From Phycisphaerae bacterium (GTDB taxonomy: Bacteria > Planctomycetota > Phycisphaerae > Sedimentisphaerales > Anaerobacaceae), in the NCBI GenBank assembly GCA_030601845.1, contig JAUWAY010000014.1:1-58087 (forward strand): a stretch of DNA of 58,087 nt, read 5' to 3'. The position numbers and the translations under genes are program-made. This document shows positions 26,430 to 35,025 of the stretch, in pieces. Position 1 is the stretch's first letter. The number at the start of each line of letters is the position of its first letter. The notes below the pieces were generated by a model. The model did no database searches and was not told the DNA's origin. It was given only the letters and a program-made list of their open reading frames with translations.

Positions 26430-28088
26430 ATGGGAAATTCCAGTTCAAGCCGGGCTGGACGAAATTGCGGTATATCGAAAATGCAGATTAAAAACATTAT
26501 GGTCACTTTCGTGCTGGTCTGGACCATTTCAAGCTCGGCCCTGGGCGGGATTACCGTTGGTCCATGGGAGCTGATTTTCAAAGGGGTTCGACATGCCCGG
26601 GGCGGGGCCGATGCAGCCGAACCGCGCTTGCAGAAAGTCAACGCCCTGCAGATAGACCTTTACGAGCCCAATATCGCATTGTTTACGACACCTTCGAATG
26701 GCTCGACTCCAGGCGAGACGAATCGACAAACAGGAAGTCAGTTTATTACGATATATGGTGTCCAAGCTGCTGTAAATGCCCACTTTTACCATACGGGTTC
26801 GGATATCGAGTGGAACGCGGACCTGATAGGTCTTTCTATCTGTGAAGGTCAGATTGTCTCCGCAGCAGAAAGTTTACCCTACGGTGGGAGGTCATTTTTA
26901 GTTACACAGGATAATATTGCGCGGTTCGAAGTAACGTCGCCCAGTTCAGATTTAACAGGGATATGGACCGCTGTTGAAGCCTGGCCATTTTTCCTGTTTG
27001 ATGGTGTAAATAATGGCGACCCATCTACAACAAGCGTCCACCCACGGACGGCTATTGGGCTAACCGAGGACAACCGCTACCTGGTCATAATCACAATTGA
27101 CGGTCGTCAGCCGGGCTATAGTAACGGCGCTACCCTCTGGGAAACAGCGGAATGGTTGATTCGCTTTGGGGCATACAACGGCCTGAACCTGGACGGTGGC
27201 GGTTCGACTCACATGTGGTTTTCCAACGGTGACGGTGGTGCGATAGCTCTGAACAGTCCTTCTGAAAATCGGGCAGTGGGCAGTCATCTGGGTGTTTTTG
27301 CAGTACCTTTGCCGGCGAATTTTACCCGCAGCTATATTTACATTGACTTCGAAGGCGGCTACGAGGGAACTTTTAACAAATCCCTGAGTTACTCCGGCAG
27401 CACATATGGCATAAATGCCTCTTTATCCACCGCAGATGCGGTTAATACGGATAGTTTTCAGGACGATTGGTCGCAGAGACTTGTCATCGTTGATGACGGA
27501 ATTTCTAATGGTGGTTGGTTTGTCCGGCATGTTTCCGGTCCCAGTGCATCGCGATCAAATAATATAATAAGACCTACTACCGGATTTGTCGGTTTTTGGG
27601 CGAAGACTACCGCAGCAGGCCTCGAGATATCGTTAGCGATTGATAATACTAATAATGTTACCGCTGACCGTGGGGTACGCAAGGCGATGATTTCTGATGG
27701 CCAGTGGTACCTTTACGAGTGGAATCTGCAAGATGATAGCCAATGGGAGGGTTGGTTTAACGGTGACGGGTTAATCGACACAGTGGATTTTACCATTGAT
27801 TCAATTCAGATATTCGGGCCTGATGTTGACGCTACGGTGTTTATTGATGTTGTTGCACACAATAGCGATGGTAGTCTCGTTTATTTATTCAGTGCTCCCG
27901 GTGATTTTGAGCCTGACGGTGACGTGGACCTGGCTGATTTCGCAGTGTTGGCTTTAAGCTGGCTTAAAGATTCAGAGGATGTAAATTGGAATCCCATCTG
28001 CGACATTAGTACGCAAAACGATGATACAGTCAATTTTCATGACCTATTTGTATTTGCAGAAAACTGGCTTGACGGCGTCATGCCTTAA
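26430..28088 (+). CDS. phosphodiester glycosidase (NAGPA/DUF2233) with dockerin-like C-terminus
   Basis: Secreted protein of about 550 residues. The NAGPA-type domain shows VNAHFYHTGS, HPRTAIGLTEDNRYLVIITIDGR in the family order, and the GLNLDGGGSTHMWF core. Then a beta-sandwich of CBM type, and a C-terminal dockerin-like pair of repeats (FEPDGDVDLADFAVLALSWL and a second DTVNFHDLFVFAENWL). This ending is common in Sedimentisphaerales-type planctomycetes and may be a calcium-binding sorting or assembly signal. An ATG at 26481 begins the signal peptide (MQIKNIMVTFVLVWTISSSA) and may be the true start; AGGAGGG at 26407-26413 is too far from 26430 to decide. Confidence 0.85.
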   Translation: MGNSSSSRAGRNCGISKMQIKNIMVTFVLVWTISSSALGGITVGPWELIFKGVRHARGGADAAEPRLQKVNALQIDLYEPNIALFTTPSNGSTPGETNRQTGSQFITIYGVQAAVNAHFYHTGSDIEWNADLIGLSICEGQIVSAAESLPYGGRSFLVTQDNIARFEVTSPSSDLTGIWTAVEAWPFFLFDGVNNGDPSTTSVHPRTAIGLTEDNRYLVIITIDGRQPGYSNGATLWETAEWLIRFGAYNGLNLDGGGSTHMWFSNGDGGAIALNSPSENRAVGSHLGVFAVPLPANFTRSYIYIDFEGGYEGTFNKSLSYSGSTYGINASLSTADAVNTDSFQDDWSQRLVIVDDGISNGGWFVRHVSGPSASRSNNIIRPTTGFVGFWAKTTAAGLEISLAIDNTNNVTADRGVRKAMISDGQWYLYEWNLQDDSQWEGWFNGDGLIDTVDFTIDSIQIFGPDVDATVFIDVVAHNSDGSLVYLFSAPGDFEPDGDVDLADFAVLALSWLKDSEDVNWNPICDISTQNDDTVNFHDLFVFAENWLDGVMP

Positions 28089-28161
28089 CACATAAGAATC
28101 ACGTTTTCCACCGCCGAGCTCGGAGCTTCTCGTAACCGAATCGTCTTTTTTATAATACACA

Positions 28162-28200
28162 GATAAGCGATAAGCGATAAGCGATAAGCGATTTGCGATG
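28162..28200. repeat. GATAAGC tandem repeat
   Basis: Four exact tandem copies of GATAAGC (28162-28189) followed by GATTTGCGATG. The word TTTGCGAT returns around the insertion inside purQ (36265-36345). No stop-and-go hairpin or coding role is seen. Confidence 0.85.
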
Positions 28201-28299
28201 AAGTGCTGACATTAGTGGAGATGGAGACGCCAACTTTGAGGATTTTGTTCGGCTCCAGACCGGTGCCAAGGGAGCTGAACCGGATATTCGCACGACTTC

Positions 28300-29466
28300 C
28301 TAATCTTTGACAAAAGTGATGTCCCAGTCTTTCCAGACCGGCTCGAGGCCGGCCTCTTTTATCATAGTGGCAACTTGCGCCGGGCTGCGATTATCATCAA
28401 CTTCAAATTGCTCAATCGCTCCGCTGTGCCCCGAATAACCACCCGGATTGGTCTTGCTGCCAGCACTTAACTTTGTTATTCCAAGATTAACCAAATGGTC
28501 TCGCAACTGGGCCCGCTCGCGAGTTGACAGTACCAGCCCGGCATCAGCAAAACATAATCGAAGTGCTGTTATCATCTGGACAAGGTTCTTATCGCTAAGC
28601 AAATGCTCAAACTGTGAACCAGCAACCTCATAGGCTGGTCGAAGCCTTGGAAAAGAAAATGAAACATGAGATTGCCAGTAGCGCTTGATTAGATAGTGAG
28701 CGTGTTCGGCAAGGGCAAGTGTCTCAACCCGCCAATCCGTCAGACCTAAAAGAACTCCCAATCCAATCTCACGCATACCAGCAGCAGCAATACGGTCCGG
28801 AGCATCAAGTCTGTTTTCATAACTGGACTTTGGACCCGAGGGATGATAATATGCGTAAGCCTGCCGGTTGTATGTTTCCTGATAGAGCGTAACCCCCTCA
28901 ATACCCGCCTCAAAGAGTTTAGCGTATTCTGCACTTCTTATCGGGTACACTTCGATTGAGATAAAGCTAAATTTGTCCCTTAGGTTTCTCGCAAGTTCGG
29001 CAAGATAATCGATGGTAACGAACTTTTTATCCTCGCTGCTGACAAGTAGTATGTCCCTGAAGCCCTCGAAAGCAATAATATCCCCTTCTCTAACAGCCTG
29101 CTGAATGGTTAGTCTTGTCCGCTCAAATTTGTTTTCTCTATTGAAGCCGCAGTATCGGCAGCTGTTTGTGCAATAATTGGATAGGTACAGCGGGGCATAG
29201 AGCCTGATTGTCCTGCCAAATCTTTGAATGGTAAGCTGGTGCGAAAGTTGCGCCATTTCCTCAAGGTAGTTTTCGGCAGCCGGCGAAACAAGGGCCAGGA
29301 GTTTTTCAACACCGTACGTGCCTGCCGGTTCAGATAAGGCTTTTTCAACATCACCTGTGCTGATTTTCTCCAGCCGCTTCTGCCAAAGTTCACCGTCACC
29401 GTCGAGGCCTCTTTCGGCCAGTATCGTTTTTATATCACGGCCAGTGTATTTCTCCGTGCTTAACAT
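28300..29466 (-). CDS. thiH: 2-iminoacetate synthase (tyrosine lyase)
   Basis: Radical SAM enzyme that cleaves tyrosine to dehydroglycine for thiazole synthesis in the anaerobic-type thiamine pathway. The cluster motif is YCTNSCRYCGF (Cys99, Cys103, Cys106) and the length of 388 is normal. ThiH-typical segments include GFRDILLVSSEDKKFV and KTNPGGYSG. It is the last gene of the riboswitch-controlled operon, 2 bases after thiG. The presence of thiH (not thiO) means the glycine imine comes from tyrosine. Confidence 0.95.
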   Translation of the reverse strand: MLSTEKYTGRDIKTILAERGLDGDGELWQKRLEKISTGDVEKALSEPAGTYGVEKLLALVSPAAENYLEEMAQLSHQLTIQRFGRTIRLYAPLYLSNYCTNSCRYCGFNRENKFERTRLTIQQAVREGDIIAFEGFRDILLVSSEDKKFVTIDYLAELARNLRDKFSFISIEVYPIRSAEYAKLFEAGIEGVTLYQETYNRQAYAYYHPSGPKSSYENRLDAPDRIAAAGMREIGLGVLLGLTDWRVETLALAEHAHYLIKRYWQSHVSFSFPRLRPAYEVAGSQFEHLLSDKNLVQMITALRLCFADAGLVLSTRERAQLRDHLVNLGITKLSAGSKTNPGGYSGHSGAIEQFEVDDNRSPAQVATMIKEAGLEPVWKDWDITFVKD

Positions 29467-29468
29467 GT

Positions 29469-30242
29469 TTATTTATCTCTCAAAAAACCCGTCAGCGGGC
29501 TGGAAGCACTTGCTCTTTTGCTGGCAGCACGCGGGCCGGATTCATAGGCCATTCGCCCAGCCTCAACTGCCAGCTTGAACGCCGTCGCCATCTGGCCGGG
29601 TTCAACCGCCGTCGCAATGGCTGTATTGACCAAAACCGCATCTGCACCCATCTCCATTGCATCTGCCGCGTGTGATGGAAGCCCCAGCCCCGCATCCACT
29701 ACCACCGGGACATTGGCCTGCTCAATTATAATCTCTAATGTCGTCCGCATCTTCAGCCCTTGGTTTGAGCCGATAGGGCTTGCAAGCGGCATCACAGTTG
29801 CAGTCCCTACATCTTCAAGTTTTTTTGCCAAAACCGAGTCTGCATTGATATATGGCAAAACAACAAATCCATCTTTAACCAGAATCTCGGCTGCTTTCAG
29901 TGTCTCTACAGGGTCTGGCAGCAGATAGTATGGGTCCGGTGTAACCTCCAGTTTCACCCAGTTGATGCCCGTTGCCGCCCGTGCCAGTTTTGCAAGACGT
30001 ACCGCCTCTTCAGCATCCCGGGCACCAGAGGTATTTGGAAGCAGCAGATATTTACTACGGTCAATTGCACTGAGCATATCATCGTTTTTGTTTTCGATAT
30101 CTACCCTGCGAAGCGCAACGGTAACAATTTCCGTGCCCGACTTTTCCAAGGCCTCAGCCATAAGCTCACGTGACGCAAACTTACCTGTGCCTATAAACAG
30201 GCGGGAGTTAAATTCTCTTCCTGCGATGACTAACTTATCCAT
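29469..30242 (-). CDS. thiG: thiazole synthase
   Basis: Forms the thiazole phosphate of thiamine from deoxyxylulose 5-phosphate, dehydroglycine and ThiS thiocarboxylate. The family start is [21 protein letters not shown] and the Schiff-base lysine region is WVKLEV. ATG 30242 is chosen: GGAGGAGG precedes it at proper distance, inside the end of thiS, and the codons further upstream overlap thiS. About 257 residues, normal. The ending [11 protein letters not shown] is typical. Confidence 0.95.
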   Translation of the reverse strand: MDKLVIAGREFNSRLFIGTGKFASRELMAEALEKSGTEIVTVALRRVDIENKNDDMLSAIDRSKYLLLPNTSGARDAEEAVRLAKLARAATGINWVKLEVTPDPYYLLPDPVETLKAAEILVKDGFVVLPYINADSVLAKKLEDVGTATVMPLASPIGSNQGLKMRTTLEIIIEQANVPVVVDAGLGLPSHAADAMEMGADAVLVNTAIATAVEPGQMATAFKLAVEAGRMAYESGPRAASKRASASSPLTGFLRDK

Positions 30243-30246
30243 ATAA

Positions 30247-30459
30247 TCAGCCTCCTCCAACGAATCGGACCAATTCAATGCTTTGGCCGTTGCGAAGCTT
30301 TGTTTCCGCAAACTTTTTGCGTTCAATAATCTGGCCGTCAATTTCAGCCACCACCGTCGCTGGCTTAATGTCCAACTGCTCTAACAACTCAGCTACCGTT
30401 GAAGGCAGTTGCCCGGCAGGAAACTGTTTCTCAATCCCGTTTATTTTTAGCACTTCCAT
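30247..30459 (-). CDS. thiS: sulfur carrier protein ThiS
   Basis: 70-residue ubiquitin-fold sulfur carrier ending in Gly-Gly-Gly (FVGGG), the C-terminus that ThiF adenylates and that carries sulfur as thiocarboxylate. Most ThiS proteins end in a Gly-Gly pair, so a third Gly is a small peculiarity. It sits between thiF and thiG with 4- and 9-base gaps, the expected operon order. Confidence 0.93.
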   Translation of the reverse strand: MEVLKINGIEKQFPAGQLPSTVAELLEQLDIKPATVVAEIDGQIIERKKFAETKLRNGQSIELVRFVGGG

Positions 30460-30468
30460 TTTTAAAAC

Positions 30469-31056
30469 TCACGCTTGGATTTCATCAACTATTACTTCGA
30501 CAATTGCATTTGCTTGGTGACATGCTGCAATACCCACTCGCGCAGCCATAAGAACCTGACCTGATTCGGTCGAGCTTACGCCATCACCTACCAGTATAAG
30601 CCGATCTGATATGCGCCGGCTCTGTATTGCATTGCTATTGCCATAGCCAGCTAAACCACTGACAGAAACGACTATCGGTTTGTCCATTTTAGTCAACACT
30701 GTCTCGACAATCATTTGTTTGGCCTGGGCCGTGTCGAAACATTCTGCAATTACATCAGCCCCGACAAAAATTTCCGGTACATTATGAGCATTTAGTTTTC
30801 CTCGGTGCCCTTCTACTTTCATGCCGGGATTTATCCGCTGCAGATTTTCTATTGTTGCGTCGACTTTATTTCTGCCTACCTGGTCGGTGAAGTATTGCTG
30901 CCTGCTCAAATTACTGCTCTCGACTTTATCAAAGTCAGCGATTACCAAGTGGCCTACGCCGGCTCTGCACAAAGCAACAGCAACCGTTGAGCCCACGCCG
31001 CCCAGACCGGCAATTCCGACTACTGCCTGCTTTAAATTTTCGTCTATTGAAGTCAT
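30469..31056 (-). CDS. thiF: ThiS adenylyltransferase
   Basis: E1-like enzyme that adenylates the ThiS C-terminus. The nucleotide motif GIAGLGGVGS lies near the start, followed by NLSRQQYF and the ADVIAECFDTAQAK region. About 195 residues, shorter than classical ThiF and like the shorter ThiF of ThiH-type operons. The start is taken at 31056: the ORF open further up runs through the intrinsic terminator hairpin. First gene after the TPP riboswitch. Confidence 0.9.
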   Translation of the reverse strand: MTSIDENLKQAVVGIAGLGGVGSTVAVALCRAGVGHLVIADFDKVESSNLSRQQYFTDQVGRNKVDATIENLQRINPGMKVEGHRGKLNAHNVPEIFVGADVIAECFDTAQAKQMIVETVLTKMDKPIVVSVSGLAGYGNSNAIQSRRISDRLILVGDGVSSTESGQVLMAARVGIAACHQANAIVEVIVDEIQA

Positions 31057-31064
31057 AGTTTGCC

Positions 31065-31095
31065 AAAAAAAAGCACTCCTGCAAAAGGAGTGCTT
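31065..31095 (-). terminator. intrinsic terminator of the TPP riboswitch
   Basis: On the minus strand AAGCACTCCT, a 5-base loop, AGGAGTGCTT and a run of eight T. It lies between the riboswitch aptamer and thiF, so transcription is probably attenuated when TPP is bound. The 10-bp stem is perfect. Confidence 0.9.
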
Positions 31096-31110
31096 CAAAT
31101 TACTTTTTTC

Positions 31111-31250
31111 AGCCTCCCTTCGCAGGTCCTAACCCGATCAGGTTCATAGGGTCATCGCGCACCTATTTGGTCTTCGTTTGGGCTCCTGCCAAATAGGTGC
31201 TGGATTTCTCAGCTTTCCACCGGGTTTATCCCCGGCCAGCTCCCCTGGCT
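31111..31250 (-). promoter_or_regulatory. TPP riboswitch (THI element)
   Basis: Read on the minus strand the aptamer shows AGGGGAGC, GGCCGGGGATAAACCCGG, the CTGAGAAA core, the strongly conserved GACCCTATGAACCTGATC and a 3' GGGAGGCT pairing back to the 5' AGCC (P1). Between the two cores is a long stem (AGCACCTATTTGG/CCAAATAGGTGC), an extended P3-type helix longer than in the basic aptamer. It is followed by an intrinsic terminator and thiF, so the expected logic is repression by thiamine pyrophosphate. Confidence 0.95.
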
Positions 31251-31271
31251 TGCTGAAATTCTTTCTGATAT

Positions 31272-31300
31272 ATTATAATATATTTAGGTGCTTGCAACAA
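31272..31300 (-). promoter_or_regulatory. promoter of the thi operon
   Basis: On the minus strand TTGTTG (31295-31300) and a perfect TATAAT (31272-31277) with a 17-base spacer, just upstream of the TPP riboswitch. Confidence 0.75.
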
Positions 31301-31653
31301 TTATTTTTGCCCATCCAGAACAAATATGCAAAAAACAATGAAGAGTATAATGAGCCAGGAAGACAAAAGGTTTGTCATTCAAAAACACACGACAGACGCA
31401 GATAAGAAGTTTTTACGATTTGAAGCCTGAGCATAAAATAAAATACGACTACCTGTATATCCAGAAAGGGTCTTTGCTATTGAATCTATATATATATTGC
31501 TAAAGACCATTCCTGTAATCTTCTGTAAAAAGGGATGGTAAAGGTTTCACCGTCCTTGACAAAAAGGTAACAAACGGCATTTTACTACAGCAGGCAAGGG
31601 GTCGACTTCTTCCTTTGGGGGTGTTCCCTTTTTTAGAGCACTTTCTGCCGGAA
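31301..31653. other. intergenic region without a recognised gene
   Basis: AT-rich stretch between the thi promoter and the nifS remnant. One weak hairpin (GGTCTTT...AAAGACC, 31469-31508, long AT loop) is visible. Nothing coding is supported. Confidence 0.5.
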
Positions 31654-31728
31654 CTATTTTGTCACGAACGGCGAAAGCTGTCGCAGCTTATTTATGATAT
31701 GCGGCATTTTTTCAATTGCGTAATCCAC
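31654..31728 (-). pseudogene. C-terminal remnant of a NifS/IscS-type cysteine desulfurase
   Basis: In one frame the minus strand reads VDYAIEKMPHIINKLRQLSP followed by FVTK and a stop. This agrees with the last residues of NifS/IscS cysteine desulfurases (D-Y-x-I-E-x-x-P-x-x-x-x-x-L-R-x-L-SP). Nothing else of the gene is left. It is joined directly to the start of an rrf2-like gene; rrf2/iscR followed by nifS/iscS is a common operon order, so an internal deletion is the simplest explanation. Confidence 0.6.
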
Positions 31729-31814
31729 TTAAGCTGCAAAGGGCCTTTGCCGTAGTTTTGAGCCAGTTCCAGCATAGCCCTTGTCCCATATCTGGTTCGA
31801 GTCGAGAGCTTCAT
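31692..31814 (-). pseudogene. N-terminal remnant of an Rrf2/IscR-family regulator
   Basis: The ATG at 31814, with AGGAGG at 31821-31826, begins MKLSTRTRYGTRAMLELAQN and continues YGKGPLQLK, the standard Rrf2 start (winged-helix entry, then DIA...). After residue 29 the frame turns into an unrelated 11-residue tail and stops. The out-of-frame codons here match the cysteine desulfurase end. The ribosome site and upstream operator are intact, so this is a truncated gene and not a chance ORF. Confidence 0.7.
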
Positions 31815-31828
31815 AAAGCACCTCCTGC

Positions 31829-31853
31829 TATTCCTACTATATTAGTGGTATAT
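31829..31853 (-). promoter_or_regulatory. IscR/Rrf2-like operator
   Basis: Minus strand: ATATACC-ACTAATATAGT-AGGAATA, with the dyad ACTA-ATA-TAGT in the centre. The layout (ACT, 5 A/T-rich bases, AGT, purines) resembles the type 1 IscR operator. It lies directly upstream of the truncated rrf2 gene, where an autoregulatory site would be. Confidence 0.45.
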
Positions 31854-32082
31854 TATGCGAATTTAGCAACTTTTGTTTGCAGAAAACCCGAAAAACCGGC
31901 AAAAAAACGAAAATTTTTGCAAAATTTGGTAATATTTCCACTGCTAACAATCCTCAAACAGCTAAATGAGGGGTGAAAAGCCGCAAAACTTCAAAAATGT
32001 CATTCCTGCGAAGCTTGTGCCCGCAAAAGCGGGTAGCAGCAATTCGACAGTTTTTCGGTTTTTAACTTCAGCATTTTCTTAC

Positions 32083-32111
32083 TTGACAGCTTAATCATCT
32101 GCCTCTAAAAT
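32083..32111 (+). promoter_or_regulatory. consensus promoter of the glycosyltransferase gene
   Basis: Perfect TTGACA (32083-32088), 17-base spacer, TAAAAT (32106-32111), about 40 bases before the start codon. The strongest promoter match in the window. Confidence 0.85.
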
Positions 32112-32153
32112 AGTAGCGCTTACTTTGCAGCTATTTTAAAGGGGATGTTACAG

Positions 32154-34535
32154 ATGGCAAAAGGGTCCACGAAGAAAGTGGCGTTTATTTCGTCTTTCCT
32201 GCCAAGAAAATGTGGGATTGCGACTTTTACATCGGACCTTATCAAAAGTCTCACTGCAGCTGCCAAAGGGGGATTTGAACCGTTAGTGGTCGCAATGCGG
32301 TCGGAAGACCAAAAGTATGACGACCCCGTGAAATTCGAGATTCGTCAGGATGTAAAAAGTGATTACATCTGTGCCGCCGATTATATCAATTTCAGTCACA
32401 TTGACCTGGTCTCTGTGCAGCACGAGTTCGGCTTGTTCGGCGGCGGGGCCGGCTCGTATCTAAGCTTGTTGCTCAATAGACTAAAGCCCCCCGTGATAAC
32501 AACCCTGCATACGGTCCTTGATGACCCAGGCCCGGATTACCACAGGTCGTTGGTGGATGTGTGCAACGCCTCTTATAAAGTAATAACTATGAATGAACGC
32601 GGCGTCAGTATGTTGCGGGACACTTACAACATTTCAGGCAAAAAAGTAGAACTGATTCCACACGGCATACCGGATCTACCCTTTGTTGACAGCAACTACT
32701 ACAAGCACAAGTTCGGTATGGAAGGCCGAAAAACTATCTTGACATTCGGGCTGCTTAATAAGAACAAAGGTGTAGAAGTTATGCTCGGAGCTATGCCGGC
32801 TGTGATCAAAGCTGACCCGTCCGTCCTGTACATAGTCCTGGGTATGACGCATCCATCTGTGCTAAAACACGATGGCGAATCATACAGATTTAAACTCCAA
32901 CATATGGTAAAAGACTTAGGCCTGCAGGAACACGTGATCTTTCACAACAGGTTCGTAAGTGACCAGGAGCTTTGCAACTTTTTATGTGCAGCCGACATTT
33001 ATGTTACTCCATATCTCAATCAGGAACAGCTCACCAGCGGTACGTTATCATTCGCGGTCGGCACAGGCAAAGCCGTTATCTCGACGCCTTATTGGGCGGC
33101 TGAGGAGTTGCTGGCCGATGGCCGAGGCAAACTGGTGCGATTTGGCGATTCGACCCAAGCCGCTGAGGCAATAGTAGAAATACTTCAGGATGATTTGTTT
33201 TTTTATTCGTTACGAAGAAAGGCATATGACTATGGCAGAACTAGAACCTGGCCTAAAATCGGCCAGGCCTACTGGAAACTATTTAGCGCAAAACGACTGC
33301 CGATTCGCGTTACTACCAGAACGATACCGACAGCCGCCGAAACAATAGCAACTATTGAGGTGCCTGAACCGTCGTTAAACCACTTAAAGAACCTGACTGA
33401 TAATACAGGTTTGTATCAACACGCCAAATTTACGGTCCCAAATCGCGAATATGGCTACTGTACGGACGACAATGCCAGGGCCGTCATTGCAATGACCAAG
33501 TATTACACTCAGTATCCTGAGCCGGATGTCCTCCGCTTATTCGATATATATCTGTCATTTATCCTGCATTCACAGAATAGCGATGGGACAGTTAGAAACT
33601 TCATGAATTTTGACAGAACCTGGCTACAAGATGAGCCCGTCAATGATGCTCTCGGCCGAGTTCTGTGGGCGTTCGGGACGGTTATGGCAGAACCACCTTT
33701 GTCGTCCTATTTATCGGTTATCAAAGATTGCTTTGATAAGTCCGTAAAATATATCGAGAAGCAATTTCCAAGGGGTATGGCGTATTCGATACTTGGAATG
33801 AGTGATTATCTCAAACAGTTCCCCGGAGCCAGTGACATCAAGCGTCAGTTGGAAATAGCTGCAGACGGCCTTGTGGCTCAGTACGAAGAAAACAGTTTAC
33901 CCGATTGGCAGTGGCTTGAGGATACGCTAACTTATGACAACGCTGTTTTGCCGCACGCCCTATTTGTTGCCAGCTTGACTTCCGACAATAAAAAATACCT
34001 CGAAGCTGCAGAAAAAACCTGTGAATTTCTGCTGGCAAATACTTTTGACGGCCAGCATTTTAGTTTTGTCGGCTGCAAGGGATGGTATGAACGCGGAGGA
34101 ACAAAAGCCACATTTGACCAGCAACCAATAGAAGCTGCGAGTACAGTTATGATGCTAAGGGCCGCTTATGATGCCACGGCAAACAAAAGATTTCTAACGC
34201 TGCAAAGAAAAGCATTTGATTGGTTTCTCGGTAAAAACGATTTGCGCATTCCAGTTTACAACTTCAGAACTAAAGGATGTCATGATGGCCTTATACCCGG
34301 AGGCGTCAATGCCAATCAGGGCGCCGAGAGCATGCTCAGCTTTCTGTTGAGCTTGTTGGCTATAGTCGAAAGTTACGCTGTAGTTGACAAAATCACTAAA
34401 AGTGCAGGTGTACCACAGGAAAAAATTACCTCACCGCAAGCCAACATCATAGAGCAGATAATCAAAAAACCAGCACCGATTAAAAGCACATCGGTCAGGA
34501 CTAAATCCAAAAAACAAATTGAAGAAGTTACCTGA
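32154..34535 (+). CDS. family 4 glycosyltransferase with C-terminal (alpha/alpha)6-type domain
   Basis: About 793 residues. The N-terminal half is a GT4 glycosyltransferase (ISSFLPRKCGIATFTSDL, VSVQHEFGLFGGGAGSYL, LTFGLLNKNKGVEVML, YLNQEQLTSGTLSFAVGTGKAVISTPY with the usual ExxxxxG-like region). From about residue 410 follows a helical-barrel domain (YCTDDNARAVIAMTKYY, WLEDTLTYDNAVLPHALF, FDQQPIEAASTVMMLRAAYD). Related two-domain proteins are predicted cytoplasmic mannosyl- or glucosyltransferases; the acceptor is unknown. ATG 32154 is preferred over 32145, because AAAGGGG is 9 bases before it. The C-terminus is basic (TKSKKQIEEV). Confidence 0.85.
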   Translation: MAKGSTKKVAFISSFLPRKCGIATFTSDLIKSLTAAAKGGFEPLVVAMRSEDQKYDDPVKFEIRQDVKSDYICAADYINFSHIDLVSVQHEFGLFGGGAGSYLSLLLNRLKPPVITTLHTVLDDPGPDYHRSLVDVCNASYKVITMNERGVSMLRDTYNISGKKVELIPHGIPDLPFVDSNYYKHKFGMEGRKTILTFGLLNKNKGVEVMLGAMPAVIKADPSVLYIVLGMTHPSVLKHDGESYRFKLQHMVKDLGLQEHVIFHNRFVSDQELCNFLCAADIYVTPYLNQEQLTSGTLSFAVGTGKAVISTPYWAAEELLADGRGKLVRFGDSTQAAEAIVEILQDDLFFYSLRRKAYDYGRTRTWPKIGQAYWKLFSAKRLPIRVTTRTIPTAAETIATIEVPEPSLNHLKNLTDNTGLYQHAKFTVPNREYGYCTDDNARAVIAMTKYYTQYPEPDVLRLFDIYLSFILHSQNSDGTVRNFMNFDRTWLQDEPVNDALGRVLWAFGTVMAEPPLSSYLSVIKDCFDKSVKYIEKQFPRGMAYSILGMSDYLKQFPGASDIKRQLEIAADGLVAQYEENSLPDWQWLEDTLTYDNAVLPHALFVASLTSDNKKYLEAAEKTCEFLLANTFDGQHFSFVGCKGWYERGGTKATFDQQPIEAASTVMMLRAAYDATANKRFLTLQRKAFDWFLGKNDLRIPVYNFRTKGCHDGLIPGGVNANQGAESMLSFLLSLLAIVESYAVVDKITKSAGVPQEKITSPQANIIEQIIKKPAPIKSTSVRTKSKKQIEEVT

Positions 34536-34690
34536 TGTCCTAAGCCCCAATTTTTCAAGGTATTGCAAAACAAAATCCTACACAGTCGAGCAGACCACGC
34601 CAGAAACTCCAGAAGGGGCAAAACCCCCCTGCTGGTAACAGGCAGCGAAGGGAAAAGGACAAATTTCTAAGGGGCAGGTAATTTGTTTTA

Positions 34691-34822
34691 TTAGTCCAGA
34701 ATCTCGGCGCCTTTCTCGCCGATCCATTTAATGTCTTCGCCCAGACCCTGGATAGTTTGACAGCCGATCAATGAAAAGCTCAAAACAATTAAAACAACCA
34801 CCAGAAGCGCTTTTCTAACCAT
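34691..34822 (-). CDS. entericidin family small lipoprotein
   Basis: 43 residues: MVRKALLVVVLIVLSFSLIG followed by the lipobox Cys in LIGCQT, then QGLGEDIKWIGEKGAEILD, a typical entericidin A/B body. These are tiny envelope lipoproteins of stress or toxin-like role. The start 34822 is chosen because AAAAGGAGTC lies just upstream, whereas the longer ORF has an unlikely N-terminus. It stands alone, opposite in direction to the glycosyltransferase gene. Confidence 0.9.
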   Translation of the reverse strand: MVRKALLVVVLIVLSFSLIGCQTIQGLGEDIKWIGEKGAEILD

Positions 34823-35025
34823 TTTTTCCAGACTCCTTTTTATCGCCGGCAAGCTTAGCCCGGCAATAATATTGAAGATATTGTAGAAAGTCGTAAATAT
34901 TCTGTTAATATTATACAAACTTTTTGCAACCTTGTCAAACACGATTTACCGCGTTTGGCAAGCCGGAATAATAGTGGGGGACAAATAACTTTATTTATGA
35001 TGATTTCTGCTTAAAAGTATCTTGA

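Noticed and set aside
31056-31098. Longer thiF start at 31098
   Set aside because: These codons form the riboswitch terminator stem and loop; the start at 31056 fits ThiF N-termini.
31469-31508. GGTCTTT...AAAGACC hairpin as a terminator
   Set aside because: Only 7 pairs with a long AT loop and no T run on either side.
31716-31976. 86-codon + strand ORF opposite the rrf2/nifS scar
   Set aside because: The minus strand explains the region better (Rrf2 start with ribosome site, NifS end); the + frame has no family match.
34823-34942. 40-residue N-terminal extension of the entericidin
   Set aside because: The lipoprotein signal starts at 34822 with a good ribosome site; the extension is not like the family.
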